Source: Scatomonas sp963930955 (GTDB lineage Bacteria; Bacillota; Clostridia; Lachnospirales; Lachnospiraceae). Taken from it: 64,000 nucleotides of DNA. Below are positions 47,596 through 56,685 of this stretch, piece by piece. The position numbers and the translations under genes were made by a program. The notes under the pieces were generated by a model. That model was not told where the DNA came from and ran no database searches. It saw only the letters and a list, made by a program, of their open reading frames with translations. Each line of letters begins with the position of its first letter. Position 1 is the stretch's first letter. Where the stretch lies: positions 1,612,001 to 1,676,000 of the forward strand of contig OZ006967.1 of assembly GCA_963930955.1 (NCBI GenBank), in the 5' to 3' direction.

Positions 47596-49436
47596 TGCAG
47601 TATAACGAAGCACAGAAAAGGGCGATTGCCCACGGATCCGGGCCTATGCTGGTACTGGCAGGCCCCGGATCCGGAAAAACAGCGGTCATTACCGGGCGGA
47701 CCCTTCGCCTGGTTCAGAAGGGGATTCCGCCTTCCGGAATCCTGGTTGTAACTTTTACAAGAGCTGCGGCCGCAGAAATGAAGAATCGATTTCTGAAAGC
47801 TGCCGGGGAGTCTGCCCGGCAGGTCACTTTTGGCACCTTTCACGGTGTGTTCTATGGAATTCTCCGCAATACCTATCATCTGAAAAGCAGTAATATATTA
47901 AGCGAAGAGGAGAAGCGAAGGCTTTTGCTGGAACTTCTTGATCCATTCTGTCCGGAAGAGGAACGGGAACCGGATCTTCCCTCCGGGATAGCCCGGGAAA
48001 TCAGCACAGTAAAGTGCGGGCGTATTGATGTGGAACATTTTTATTCCTCTCTTCTGCCGGAAGAAATGTTCCGACGGATCTTTAAAGAGTACAGAAACTG
48101 GATGCGGGAAAATAGAAAACTGGATTTTGATGATATTATGACTGAATGCTACCGCTTGTTCCGAAACCATCCGGAAATCCTGAAACTGTGGCAGAGAAAA
48201 TTTCAGTATATTCTTGTGGATGAATTTCAGGATATCAGCCCCATTCAATACGATGTTATAAAAATGCTTGCAGCGCCGGAAAATAATCTGTTTATTGTAG
48301 GAGATGATGATCAGTCCATCTATCGCTTCCGGGGAGCCAGCCCGGAAATCATGCTGAGCTTTCCCAGAGATTATCCGGGAGCGGAGATGGTAAATTTGAA
48401 TCTGAATTACCGATGCGCGCCGGAAATCCTGAAGGCTGCGGACACTCTGATCCGCCGGAACCAAAAGCGGTTTTCCAAGGAACTGAAAGCCGTGGGCAAA
48501 AGGGGCGGTCCTGTCAGACTGCTTCGCTTTGAAGACGCAAGAAGGGAGATGCAGACAGCTGCGGAAGAAATCCGGGATGCCATCAACACCGGAGAAGCGC
48601 CGGAGGAAACGGCGGTCCTTTTCCGAACAAATCTGGGCTGCCGGCAGGCGGTAGAACAGCTGATGGCTTACCAGATTCCTTTTGTAATGAAGGATACAGT
48701 GCCCTGCATCTATGATCACTGGATTGCAAAACAGCTTTGCGCCTACCTGCGTCTGGGGGCCGGAAGCCGCAGAAGAAGTGATTTTCTGCTGGCGGCAAAT
48801 AAACCAAACCGCTATCTGTCCCGGGAGGCATTTTCGGAACCGGAGGTTTCCTTTGAGGATCTGTACCGGTTTTATGAAGATAAAAAGTGGATGACGGAAC
48901 GGATTGAGAAACTGGAGGAGGATCTCCTGGCCCTGAGACATCTGGCCCCCTATGGGGCTGTTCAGTATATCCGGAAAATAATAGGGTATGAAGGTTTTTT
49001 AAAAGAATACGCCTCGGACAGGCGGCTGTCCCAGGAGGAACTGTTTCAGATCCTGGAAGAAATTACTGACAGCGCCCGGGGCTTTGATCGGGTCGAGGAC
49101 TGGTTTGGCCATATGAATGCGTATCGGGAGGAGCTGAAACAGAGTTCCGGAAAAAATGCCGCGGAACGAAAAGGCGTGGCTGTGTCTACGCTTCACGCAG
49201 CAAAAGGTATGGAATACGACCGGGTATATATTCTGGATGTCAGCGAAGGGGTTATCCCCTGGCACAAGGCCGTGCTTCCCGCAGATCTGGAGGAAGAGCG
49301 GAGGATGCTGTATGTGGGAATGACCCGGGCCAGAAAAATGCTGCGGCTGTCCTGGCCGGATTTGCGGATGGGAAAATCCGCATCGCCTTCCCGTTTTTTA
49401 AAAGAGATTTTCGGGGCGGAGGGACTGCCGGAATAA
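47595..49436 (+). CDS. UvrD/PcrA-like ATP-dependent DNA helicase
   Basis: The 613-residue superfamily 1 helicase starts MQYNEAQKRAIAHGSGPMLVLAGPGSGKT (Walker A at 26-33 region). It shows VTFTRAAAAEMKNR, DEFQDISPIQYDV, GDDDQSIYRFRGA, NLNLNYRC, AVSTLHAAKGMEYDRVYI and VGMTRARK, so all motifs Ia to VI are visible. It is shorter than PcrA (about 720 residues), missing much of the C-terminal extension, like other small UvrD-type helicases of Clostridia. Likely DNA repair; coupling to gltX is probably only transcriptional. Confidence 0.9.
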   Translation: MQYNEAQKRAIAHGSGPMLVLAGPGSGKTAVITGRTLRLVQKGIPPSGILVVTFTRAAAAEMKNRFLKAAGESARQVTFGTFHGVFYGILRNTYHLKSSNILSEEEKRRLLLELLDPFCPEEEREPDLPSGIAREISTVKCGRIDVEHFYSSLLPEEMFRRIFKEYRNWMRENRKLDFDDIMTECYRLFRNHPEILKLWQRKFQYILVDEFQDISPIQYDVIKMLAAPENNLFIVGDDDQSIYRFRGASPEIMLSFPRDYPGAEMVNLNLNYRCAPEILKAADTLIRRNQKRFSKELKAVGKRGGPVRLLRFEDARREMQTAAEEIRDAINTGEAPEETAVLFRTNLGCRQAVEQLMAYQIPFVMKDTVPCIYDHWIAKQLCAYLRLGAGSRRRSDFLLAANKPNRYLSREAFSEPEVSFEDLYRFYEDKKWMTERIEKLEEDLLALRHLAPYGAVQYIRKIIGYEGFLKEYASDRRLSQEELFQILEEITDSARGFDRVEDWFGHMNAYREELKQSSGKNAAERKGVAVSTLHAAKGMEYDRVYILDVSEGVIPWHKAVLPADLEEERRMLYVGMTRARKMLRLSWPDLRMGKSASPSRFLKEIFGAEGLPE

Positions 49437-49507
49437 GAACGGTATGATTCGGGGAAACAGGGAAATACTTCTTTGGAAAGACATTAAAATATTCAGGAGG
49501 GAATGTT

Positions 49508-50500
49508 GTGAAAATCTTATTTTATGACACCAAACCCTATGACCGCGCATTCTTCGAATCGGCCCGAAAAGAGTATCCGGGAATAGAAGTGGATTATCTG
49601 AAAACGGAACTGGCGCCAAGGACGGCCTCCCTGGGGACAGGCTACGAAGCAGTCTGCGGTTTTGTAAATTCGGAGGTGGGGAAGGAAACCCTGCAGACTT
49701 TAAGGGACAAAGGGGTAAAGCTGGTTCTTATGCGCTGTGCCGGTTTTAATAATGTGGATCTGGAATGTGCCGGCCGGTTAGGAATCACAGTTATGAGAGT
49801 CCCGGGATATTCCCCGGAGGCAGTGGCGGAGCACGCCATGGCTTTAGCACTGGCTGTTAACCGGAGACTTCACAAAGCCTATGTAAAAGTGCGGGAAAAT
49901 GATTTTTCTCTTAATGGTCTGCTTGGCTTTCATTTTTACGGGAAAACCGCCGGAATCGTAGGTACGGGAAAAATAGGCGCCGCCATGGCGCGGATCTGCA
50001 GAGGATTCGGCATGCGGGTGCTGGCTTACGATCTGTATCCAAACCCGGAACTGCAGGGCCTGGCGGAATACACGGAATTGTCTCAGCTGCTGCGGAAAAG
50101 CGATCTGATTTCTCTGCACTGTCCTCTGACAGACTCCACCTATCATCTGATCAGCAGAGATACCATCGCGCAGATGAAAGACGGGGCCATTTTCGTAAAT
50201 ACTTCCCGGGGAGCTCTGGTAAAGACGGAGGATCTGATCGAGGGAATCCGGAGGAGAAAATTTTTCGGAGTGGCGTTAGATGTATATGAGGAGGAGGCAC
50301 CCAACGTATTTGAAGACCGGTCAGATCAGATTCTGGAACATTCGGTAACTGCCCGGCTTCTTTCATTTCCAAATGTGATCATAACCTCTCATCAGGGCTT
50401 TTTTACCAGGGAGGCTCTGGAGGCCATTGCCCGTACGACCCTGGAAAATGCGGCTGCCTGGGAAAGAGGAGAAAAGAGCCTGAATACAGTTGGAGGTTGA
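49508..50500 (+). CDS. D-2-hydroxyacid dehydrogenase, probable D-lactate dehydrogenase
   Basis: GTG 49508 with AGGAGG upstream starts a 330-residue enzyme. The NAD-binding Rossmann motif is GIVGTGKIGAAMARIC; catalytic residues are in TSRGALV (Arg), VYEEEAPN (Glu) and SHQGFFTREA (His). The wording, including VMRVPGYSPEAVAEHAMAL, is close to fermentative LdhA, which reduces pyruvate to D-lactate with NADH. Together with pta-ackA this points to a mixed acid fermentation. Confidence 0.9.
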   Translation: MKILFYDTKPYDRAFFESARKEYPGIEVDYLKTELAPRTASLGTGYEAVCGFVNSEVGKETLQTLRDKGVKLVLMRCAGFNNVDLECAGRLGITVMRVPGYSPEAVAEHAMALALAVNRRLHKAYVKVRENDFSLNGLLGFHFYGKTAGIVGTGKIGAAMARICRGFGMRVLAYDLYPNPELQGLAEYTELSQLLRKSDLISLHCPLTDSTYHLISRDTIAQMKDGAIFVNTSRGALVKTEDLIEGIRRRKFFGVALDVYEEEAPNVFEDRSDQILEHSVTARLLSFPNVIITSHQGFFTREALEAIARTTLENAAAWERGEKSLNTVGG

Positions 50501-50551
50501 TTCTGCTCTTCCTGCGTGTTAGAATAAAACAGCGTAAAGGAGCTGTTAAAT

Positions 50552-50905
50552 ATGGAATGTAAGCACGTTCAGAGTCTTATTCCCCAGTATCTTGCGGATG
50601 AGCTGGAATCCAGGGAACTGGAAGCGTTTATCCGCCATGTAGAAACCTGTCCCGAGTGCTATGATGAGCTGGAGACGTATTTTATGCTGAACAGGGCTCT
50701 GAAATTCCTGGATGATGAAAACGGGTCATCCTATAATCTGAAGAGCCTGCTGGAAAAAGATATCAGGACCAGAAAGCATCAGCTGGCCGGAAAGCGGAGA
50801 CGGCAGACCTTGTGGCTGATTTTCTGCGCACTGGGTCTTCTGGTGGTGCTGCTGGCCGGAATCGATGCCGCAGGTCTGCTGAACGTTCCTTATTTTCCCC
50901 TGTAG
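50552..50905 (+). CDS. Membrane protein with anti-sigma-factor-type zinc finger (zf-HC2)
   Basis: The 117-residue protein starts MECKHVQSLIPQYLADELESRE and has H29-x3-C33-x2-C36 (HVETCPEC), the zf-HC2 layout of ZAS anti-sigma factors. One membrane helix follows at about 86-108. No sigma factor gene is next to it, so its partner is not known. GTAAAGGAG precedes the ATG and polA follows by 21 bases. Confidence 0.8.
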   Translation: MECKHVQSLIPQYLADELESRELEAFIRHVETCPECYDELETYFMLNRALKFLDDENGSSYNLKSLLEKDIRTRKHQLAGKRRRQTLWLIFCALGLLVVLLAGIDAAGLLNVPYFPL

Positions 50906-50926
50906 GGGCCAAAAGGAGGAGCTTGA

Positions 50927-53557
50927 ATGAAAGGAAAACTTGTTTTAATCGACGGCCACAGTATTCTGAACCGGGCATTTTACGGAATGCCGCCTCTGAC
51001 AAATTCCCAGGGCAGGCCTACAGGAGCTGTGTACGGTTTTTTAAATATTCTGTTTAAAATTCTGGAGGAAGAGAAGCCACAGTATCTCGCTGTGGCTTTT
51101 GACCTTCATGCCCCCACTTTCCGGCACAGGATGTATGAGGCCTACAAGGGAACCAGAAAGCCCATGCCGGAAGAACTGCGGTCCCAGGTGCCGCTGATGA
51201 AAGAGGTTCTCCGGGCGATGCAGGTGTATATTTTAGAGCGGGAGGGCTATGAAGCGGATGACATCCTGGGAACCTTTGCCCGCCGGGGAGAAGCCGAGGG
51301 ACTGACCGTAACGATTGTTTCCGGGGACAGAGATCTGCTGCAGCTGGCCACGGATTCTGTGCTGATCCGGATCCCAAAAACCCGGGGCGGGAAAACAGTG
51401 ATCGAAGATTACCATGCCAAAGAAGTACTGGAAAAATACCAGCTGACCCCGCTGCAGATCATCGATCTGAAATCCCTTATGGGGGATTCTTCCGATAATA
51501 TTCCAGGAATCCCCGGAGTGGGGGAAAAGACTGCTACAAAATGGATTGCTGCTTACGGAAGCCTGGAAGAAACCTACAGCCATTTGGAGGAGATTAAACC
51601 GAAGAAAGCCATGGAATCCCTGCGGGATCACTATGACATGGCCAGGCTTTCCAAAAAACTGGCTGCCATCTGTACAGACAGCCCCATAGAGATCGACTGG
51701 CAGCGGGCGGAACTTTCAGAACTTTATACGGGAGAAGCTTATGAATTGTTCCGTCAGCTGGACTTTAAAAATTTTCTGCCCCGGTTTCAGGGGCAGGGAA
51801 ACAGCCTGGCAGAGCCTTCTTTTGAAACCATAGAGGACTTTCAGAAAGCAGAAGAGATTTTTGCCAGGGCAGCCAAAACTTCAGAACTGGGATTTGCGCT
51901 TCTGGCGGAGGGGGATATACAGGGTTTGGCGGTATCCTTTTCTGAAGAGGAAACTTATTATATACCGGCAGGCGGTTTTTTAGGCGGCGCTTATCTGAAA
52001 GACGCATCCCAGAGAATGCTGAACGGGGCAGCCCGGGTCTGCGTATTCGATCTGAAACAGATTCTGAAGTATTTGGAGCCGGAACGAAAGGACCAGTTTT
52101 TTGACATCCGAATCGGCGCCTATCTGCTGAACCCGCTGAAAGCGTCCTATTCCTGGGATGATATCGCCAAAGAATTTCTGGAAAGGACGCTGCCATCCGG
52201 AGAGGAACTTTTCGGCACGGCAAAATTACCGGCAGTTTCCGCTATGGAACCAGAAACTGCCGGGCGCTGGTGCGCGCTGACCGCCTGGGTATCCCGGGGG
52301 ACCAGAAAGCCTATGGAAGAAAAACTCCGGGAACTGGGCATGGAGGAGCTGTTCCGCAGGGTAGAGATGCCTTTGGTATTTACGCTGCACGATATGGAAA
52401 CGGCAGGAATTGCCATAGAAGGAGAAGCCCTGGCGGAATACGGAAAAAAGCTTCAGGAAGGGATAGAAGCGCTGGAAACAAAAATCTACCAGCAGGCAGG
52501 AGAATCCTTTAATCTGAATTCACCCAAACAACTGGGAGTGATTCTATTTGAAAAATTGAAGCTTCCGGGAGGGAAAAAAACGAAAACCGGCTACTCCACC
52601 GCCGCCGAGGTGCTGGAAAAGCTGGCGCCGGAGGCTCCTATCGTGGCGGATATCCTGGAGTACCGGCAGCTGGCAAAACTGAAGTCTACGTATGCGGATG
52701 GTCTGGCAGCATGTATTGCCGCCGACGGGCGGATTCATTCCAGCTTTAATCAGACCATTACCGCAACCGGAAGAATCAGCAGCACGGAACCAAATCTGCA
52801 GAATATTCCTGTGCGAATGGAACTTGGACGGCAGATCCGAAAGGTTTTTGTGCCAAAAGAAGGCTGCCTTTTTATTGATGCGGATTATTCACAGATTGAA
52901 CTGCGGGTACTGGCCCATCTTTCCGGAGATGAAAAACTGATCCAGGCATATCGGGAAGCAAAAGACATTCATCGGATTACAGCCTCAGAAGTATTTCATG
53001 TGCCTTTTGACCAGGTGACCCCCCTGCAGCGGAGAAACGCCAAAGCAGTCAATTTCGGGATCGTGTACGGCATCAGTTCTTTCGGGCTCAGCCAGGATCT
53101 GAGCATCAGCCGGAAGGAAGCGGCGGAATATATTGAAAAATACTTTCAAACGTATCCGAAGATCAAAGGATTTTTGGATCAAACGGTGGAACAGGCAAAG
53201 AAAGACGGATATGTAACGACTCTTTTCGGCCGCCGCCGGCCGGTGCCTGAACTGTCTTCCGGTAATTTTGTGCAGAGATCCTTTGGAGAGCGGGTTGCGA
53301 TGAATTCTCCCATTCAGGGGACTGCAGCAGACATTATCAAGATTGCTATGGTGCGGGTAAACGAAAGGCTGGCAAGAGAAGGGTTTGCCGCCAGGCTGCT
53401 GCTGCAGGTTCACGATGAATTGCTGGTGGAAGCGCCGGAAGAGGAAGTAGAGGCTGTATCACGCCTGCTTCAGGAGGAGATGAAGGGGGCGGCCAGTCTG
53501 TCTGTGGAACTGGAAGTAGATATGCACACGGGAAAAAGCTGGTATGAAGCCAAGTAA
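50927..53557 (+). CDS. polA: DNA polymerase I
   Basis: The 876-residue protein has a 5'-3' nuclease domain (LVLIDGHSILNRAFYG, GDRDLLQLA, GDSSDNIPGIPGVGEKTA) and a complete polymerase domain (DADYSQIELRVLAHLS, RRNAKAVNFGIVYG, QVHDELLVEAP). The middle 3'-5' exonuclease domain is degenerate: the first DxE pair is not seen, the region reading LGFALLAEGDI. This is usual in Bacillus-type PolA. It fills gaps in replication and repair. coaE and a walJ-like gene follow closely. Confidence 0.97.
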   Translation: MKGKLVLIDGHSILNRAFYGMPPLTNSQGRPTGAVYGFLNILFKILEEEKPQYLAVAFDLHAPTFRHRMYEAYKGTRKPMPEELRSQVPLMKEVLRAMQVYILEREGYEADDILGTFARRGEAEGLTVTIVSGDRDLLQLATDSVLIRIPKTRGGKTVIEDYHAKEVLEKYQLTPLQIIDLKSLMGDSSDNIPGIPGVGEKTATKWIAAYGSLEETYSHLEEIKPKKAMESLRDHYDMARLSKKLAAICTDSPIEIDWQRAELSELYTGEAYELFRQLDFKNFLPRFQGQGNSLAEPSFETIEDFQKAEEIFARAAKTSELGFALLAEGDIQGLAVSFSEEETYYIPAGGFLGGAYLKDASQRMLNGAARVCVFDLKQILKYLEPERKDQFFDIRIGAYLLNPLKASYSWDDIAKEFLERTLPSGEELFGTAKLPAVSAMEPETAGRWCALTAWVSRGTRKPMEEKLRELGMEELFRRVEMPLVFTLHDMETAGIAIEGEALAEYGKKLQEGIEALETKIYQQAGESFNLNSPKQLGVILFEKLKLPGGKKTKTGYSTAAEVLEKLAPEAPIVADILEYRQLAKLKSTYADGLAACIAADGRIHSSFNQTITATGRISSTEPNLQNIPVRMELGRQIRKVFVPKEGCLFIDADYSQIELRVLAHLSGDEKLIQAYREAKDIHRITASEVFHVPFDQVTPLQRRNAKAVNFGIVYGISSFGLSQDLSISRKEAAEYIEKYFQTYPKIKGFLDQTVEQAKKDGYVTTLFGRRRPVPELSSGNFVQRSFGERVAMNSPIQGTAADIIKIAMVRVNERLAREGFAARLLLQVHDELLVEAPEEEVEAVSRLLQEEMKGAASLSVELEVDMHTGKSWYEAK

Positions 53558-53569
53558 GAGGTACAGAGC

Positions 53570-54169
53570 ATGAGAATGATAGGGATTACCGGAGGAGTCG
53601 GTTCCGGAAAAAGTCAGGTGCTTGCCTACCTGAGAGAGCATTACGGCGGCTGCGCCATCGAGGCGGACAAGGCAGCCCATCTGCTGATGAAGAAAGGCGG
53701 CCGCTGCTGGCAGCCGGTTGTGGAACTGCTGGGGACAGAAATCCTTGATCCGGCGGGAGAACTGGACCGGAAAAAAATCGGAGCCAGGGTCTTTCGGGAT
53801 CGGAAGCTTTTGGAACAGCTGAATGCCATTGTCCATCCGGCAGTTCGCTCCTATATTCTGGAAGAGAAGCAGCGGGCCGGAAAAGCTGGAGAAAAATTTC
53901 TTTTTCTGGAGGCAGCACTGCTGATCGAAGAAAAATATGATGAAATTTGTGATGAATTGTGGTATGTTTATGCAGAAGAAAATGTCAGACGGGAACGGCT
54001 GAAAGCCAGCAGACAATATTCCGACGAGAAAATCACGGATATGATGGGCAGCCAGCTTCCGGAGCAGGAATTCCGGCGGCACTGCTGTTTTGTGCTGGAC
54101 AACAGCGGCAGTTTTCAGGAGACAATAAGACAACTGGAACAGAGGATGAGAACGTATGAAATTGTGTAG
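53570..54169 (+). CDS. coaE: Dephospho-CoA kinase
   Basis: The 199-residue enzyme has the P-loop GITGGVGSGKSQV, DKAAHLLM and VHPAVRSYIL, matching CoaE. It phosphorylates dephospho-CoA at the last step of coenzyme A synthesis. The gene begins 12 bases after polA, an order common in Firmicutes. It overlaps the next gene by 14 bases. Confidence 0.95.
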   Translation: MRMIGITGGVGSGKSQVLAYLREHYGGCAIEADKAAHLLMKKGGRCWQPVVELLGTEILDPAGELDRKKIGARVFRDRKLLEQLNAIVHPAVRSYILEEKQRAGKAGEKFLFLEAALLIEEKYDEICDELWYVYAEENVRRERLKASRQYSDEKITDMMGSQLPEQEFRRHCCFVLDNSGSFQETIRQLEQRMRTYEIV

Positions 54170-54953
54170 CATTGCCAGCGGCAGCAGCGGCAACTGCATT
54201 TATGTAGGGAGCGATTCCACCAGCCTGCTGATCGACGCGGGAATCAGCTGCAAGCGGATTGAAGAGGGGCTGAATACCCTGGGACTTACCGGAAGGGAGA
54301 TAGACGGAGTGTTTATCACCCATGAGCATTCGGATCACATCCGGGGGCTTGGAGTTCTGGCCAGGAAAAGAGAGATACCGATTTACGCTACCCGGGAGAC
54401 GTATGAAGCTGTTGCCAGCTGCTCCTCTTTGGGAGAGATTCCCCCGGGACTTTTCCGGGAGGTAAAGCCGGATCAGGATGTGGAAGTAGGAGATTTGACC
54501 ATTGAACCCTTTTCGATCTCCCATGACGCAGCGAATCCGGTAGGGTACCGGGTAAATCACGGAAAACAGAGCATGGCGGTAGCCACCGATCTGGGCGTAT
54601 ACGGCACGTATACAGTAAATCATCTGAAAAATCTGGATGTGCTTTTGCTGGAGGCGAATCATGACATTCATATGCTGGAAGTCGGTACATACCCCTACTA
54701 TCTGAAACAGCGGATTTTGGGAGAAAAGGGACATCTGTCTAATGAAATGGCGGGACAGCTGCTCTGCGAGGTGCTCCACGATAATCTGAAACAGATTCTT
54801 CTGGGCCATCTGAGCAGGGAAAACAATTATCCGGCCCTGGCATACGAGACTGTGTGCGCAGAGGTAACTATGGGGGATAACCCGTATAAATCCGGAGATT
54901 TTCGTATCAGTGTGGCAAAGAGGGATGTAGTGGGAGATCTGATCGAGATCTGA
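54156..54953 (+). CDS. MBL-fold metallohydrolase (WalJ/YycJ-like)
   Basis: The 265-residue protein contains the metallo-beta-lactamase motif THEHSDHIRGLG, SISHDAANPVGY and LLEANHDIHML and GHLSRENN near the end. This wording matches YycJ (WalJ), an exonuclease-like protein tied to DNA repair and wall regulation in Bacillus. Two metal ions are expected. It is placed after coaE and polA, which agrees with DNA repair. Confidence 0.88.
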   Translation: MKLCSIASGSSGNCIYVGSDSTSLLIDAGISCKRIEEGLNTLGLTGREIDGVFITHEHSDHIRGLGVLARKREIPIYATRETYEAVASCSSLGEIPPGLFREVKPDQDVEVGDLTIEPFSISHDAANPVGYRVNHGKQSMAVATDLGVYGTYTVNHLKNLDVLLLEANHDIHMLEVGTYPYYLKQRILGEKGHLSNEMAGQLLCEVLHDNLKQILLGHLSRENNYPALAYETVCAEVTMGDNPYKSGDFRISVAKRDVVGDLIEI

Positions 54954-54976
54954 AACAAGGCAGGAGGAGAATAAAA

Positions 54977-55249
54977 GTGAAAAAAACAATTATTACAGTG
55001 GTCGGTCACGACCAGGTGGGGATCATTGCCCGGGTCTGCGCGTACCTGGCAGAGAATCAAGTGAATATTGAAGATATTTCCCAGACAATCGTGCAGGGAT
55101 ATTTTAATATGATGATGGTAACGGATACTTCCCGTTCCGAGAAAGATGGGGGAACTCTGGCGGAGGAGCTGAAGGCTCTGGGCGAGGAGATCGGAGTAGT
55201 GATCCGCTGCCAGCACGAAGACATTTTCCACATGATGCACCGGATCTAA
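54977..55249 (+). CDS. ACT-domain protein (UPF0237 family)
   Basis: The GTG start 54977 follows AGGAGGAG. The 90-residue protein is a single ACT domain (ITVVGHDQVGIIARVCAYLAENQVNIEDISQTIVQGYFNMMMV), as in the UPF0237/GcvR-like family. It probably senses a small metabolite and may act with the DUF711 protein encoded 18 bases downstream, since the two are adjacent in many Firmicutes. Effector not known. Confidence 0.9.
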   Translation: MKKTIITVVGHDQVGIIARVCAYLAENQVNIEDISQTIVQGYFNMMMVTDTSRSEKDGGTLAEELKALGEEIGVVIRCQHEDIFHMMHRI

Positions 55250-55267
55250 GGAAGGGGCTGACAGATT

Positions 55268-56632
55268 ATGATCAATATTTTTGAAGTAAAAGAGACCAAC
55301 CAGATGATCGAGGAAGAAAACCTGGATGTCCGTACGATCACGCTGGGTATCAGCCTTTTGGATTGTATTGACGGAAGCCTGGATAAGGTAAAACGGAAGG
55401 TTTACGATAAAATCACCTCCACAGCCCGAAATCTGGTGGAAACAGGCAGAGAGATCGAGAGAGAGTATGGAATCCCCATTGTAAATAAGAGAATATCCGT
55501 AACGCCCATGGCTCTGGTAGGAGGAGCCGCCTGCCGGACGCCGGAAGATTTCGCCTCTCTGGCTGAGACGCTGGATCAGGCGGCCCATGAAGTGGGGGTA
55601 AATTTTATCGGGGGCTATTCCGCTCTGGTTTCCAAGGGAATGACCAAAGCAGACGAACTTCTGATACGGTCCATCCCTCAGGCTATGGCCAGAACAGAGC
55701 GGGTGTGCAGTTCTGTAAATGTGGGCTCTACCAAGACCGGAATTAATATGGACGCTGTAAAGCTTATGGGCGAGATTCTTAAACAGACTGCCGAAAGTAC
55801 CAGGGATCAGAGCTGTATGGGTTGTGCCAAGCTGGTTGTATTCTGCAACGCGCCGGATGACAATCCTTTTATGGCAGGCGCTTTCCACGGTGTTACGGAG
55901 GAGGACGCTATTATCAATGTGGGTGTCTCCGGACCCGGAGTGGTAAAACATGCCCTGGAAAAAGTGCGGGGAGAAAATTTTGAGGTGCTTTGCGAAACCA
56001 TCAAAAAAACAGCCTTCAAAGTAACCCGGGTAGGACAGCTGGTGGCGCAGGAGGCTTCCCGGAGACTTGGAATCCCCTTTGGCATCCTGGATCTTTCTTT
56101 GGCGCCCACTCCGGCAGTAGGAGATTCGGTGGCGGAGATTCTGGAGGAGATCGGACTGGAAGCGGCGGGTGCTCCCGGCACTACAGCGGCTCTGGCTCTT
56201 CTTAACGATCAGGTAAAGAAGGGAGGGGTTATGGCCTCTTCCTATGTGGGCGGGCTGTCCGGAGCCTTTATCCCTGTCAGCGAGGATCAGGGAATGATCG
56301 ACGCAGTGAATGCGGGGGCTCTGACGCTGGAAAAACTGGAGGCTATGACCTGCGTATGCTCCGTAGGGCTGGATATGATCGCCGTTCCGGGAAGCACCAG
56401 CAGCGCAACCCTTTCCGGAATTATTGCGGATGAAATGGCTATCGGCATGGTGAATCAGAAAACCACAGCGGTGCGTCTGATCCCTGCCATCGGGAAAGAA
56501 GTAGGAGATGTTATCGAGTTTGGAGGCCTTCTGGGACGTGCGCCTATTATGCCGGTGAACCGTTTTTCCTGTGAAGCCTTTATCAGCAGAGGCGGCCGGA
56601 TCCCGGCGCCGATTCACAGCTTTAAAAACTGA
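55268..56632 (+). CDS. DUF711 (UPF0210/PFL) family protein
   Basis: The 454-residue protein belongs to the PFL-like DUF711 family: VRTITLGISLLDCIDGS, NKRISVTPMALVGG, GYSALVSKGMTKAD, VNVGSTKTGINMDAV, LSLAPTPAVGDSVAEILEEIGLE and GRAPIMPVNRFSC are conserved. The fold resembles glycyl-radical enzymes but no known reaction is assigned. ACT-domain gene upstream likely regulates it. A hairpin after the stop ends the operon. Confidence 0.9.
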   Translation: MINIFEVKETNQMIEEENLDVRTITLGISLLDCIDGSLDKVKRKVYDKITSTARNLVETGREIEREYGIPIVNKRISVTPMALVGGAACRTPEDFASLAETLDQAAHEVGVNFIGGYSALVSKGMTKADELLIRSIPQAMARTERVCSSVNVGSTKTGINMDAVKLMGEILKQTAESTRDQSCMGCAKLVVFCNAPDDNPFMAGAFHGVTEEDAIINVGVSGPGVVKHALEKVRGENFEVLCETIKKTAFKVTRVGQLVAQEASRRLGIPFGILDLSLAPTPAVGDSVAEILEEIGLEAAGAPGTTAALALLNDQVKKGGVMASSYVGGLSGAFIPVSEDQGMIDAVNAGALTLEKLEAMTCVCSVGLDMIAVPGSTSSATLSGIIADEMAIGMVNQKTTAVRLIPAIGKEVGDVIEFGGLLGRAPIMPVNRFSCEAFISRGGRIPAPIHSFKN

Positions 56633-56649
56633 ATGCGTATTATGGCAGA

Positions 56650-56685
56650 GCAGCCGGTCAGAGAACGACCGGCTGCCTTGTTCGT
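56650..56685. terminator. Bidirectional terminator between DUF711 and tmcAL genes
   Basis: GCAGCCGGT (56650-56658) and ACCGGCTGC (56668-56676) form a perfect 9-bp stem followed by a moderately T-rich tail. The tmcAL stop codon lies within it. Confidence 0.65.
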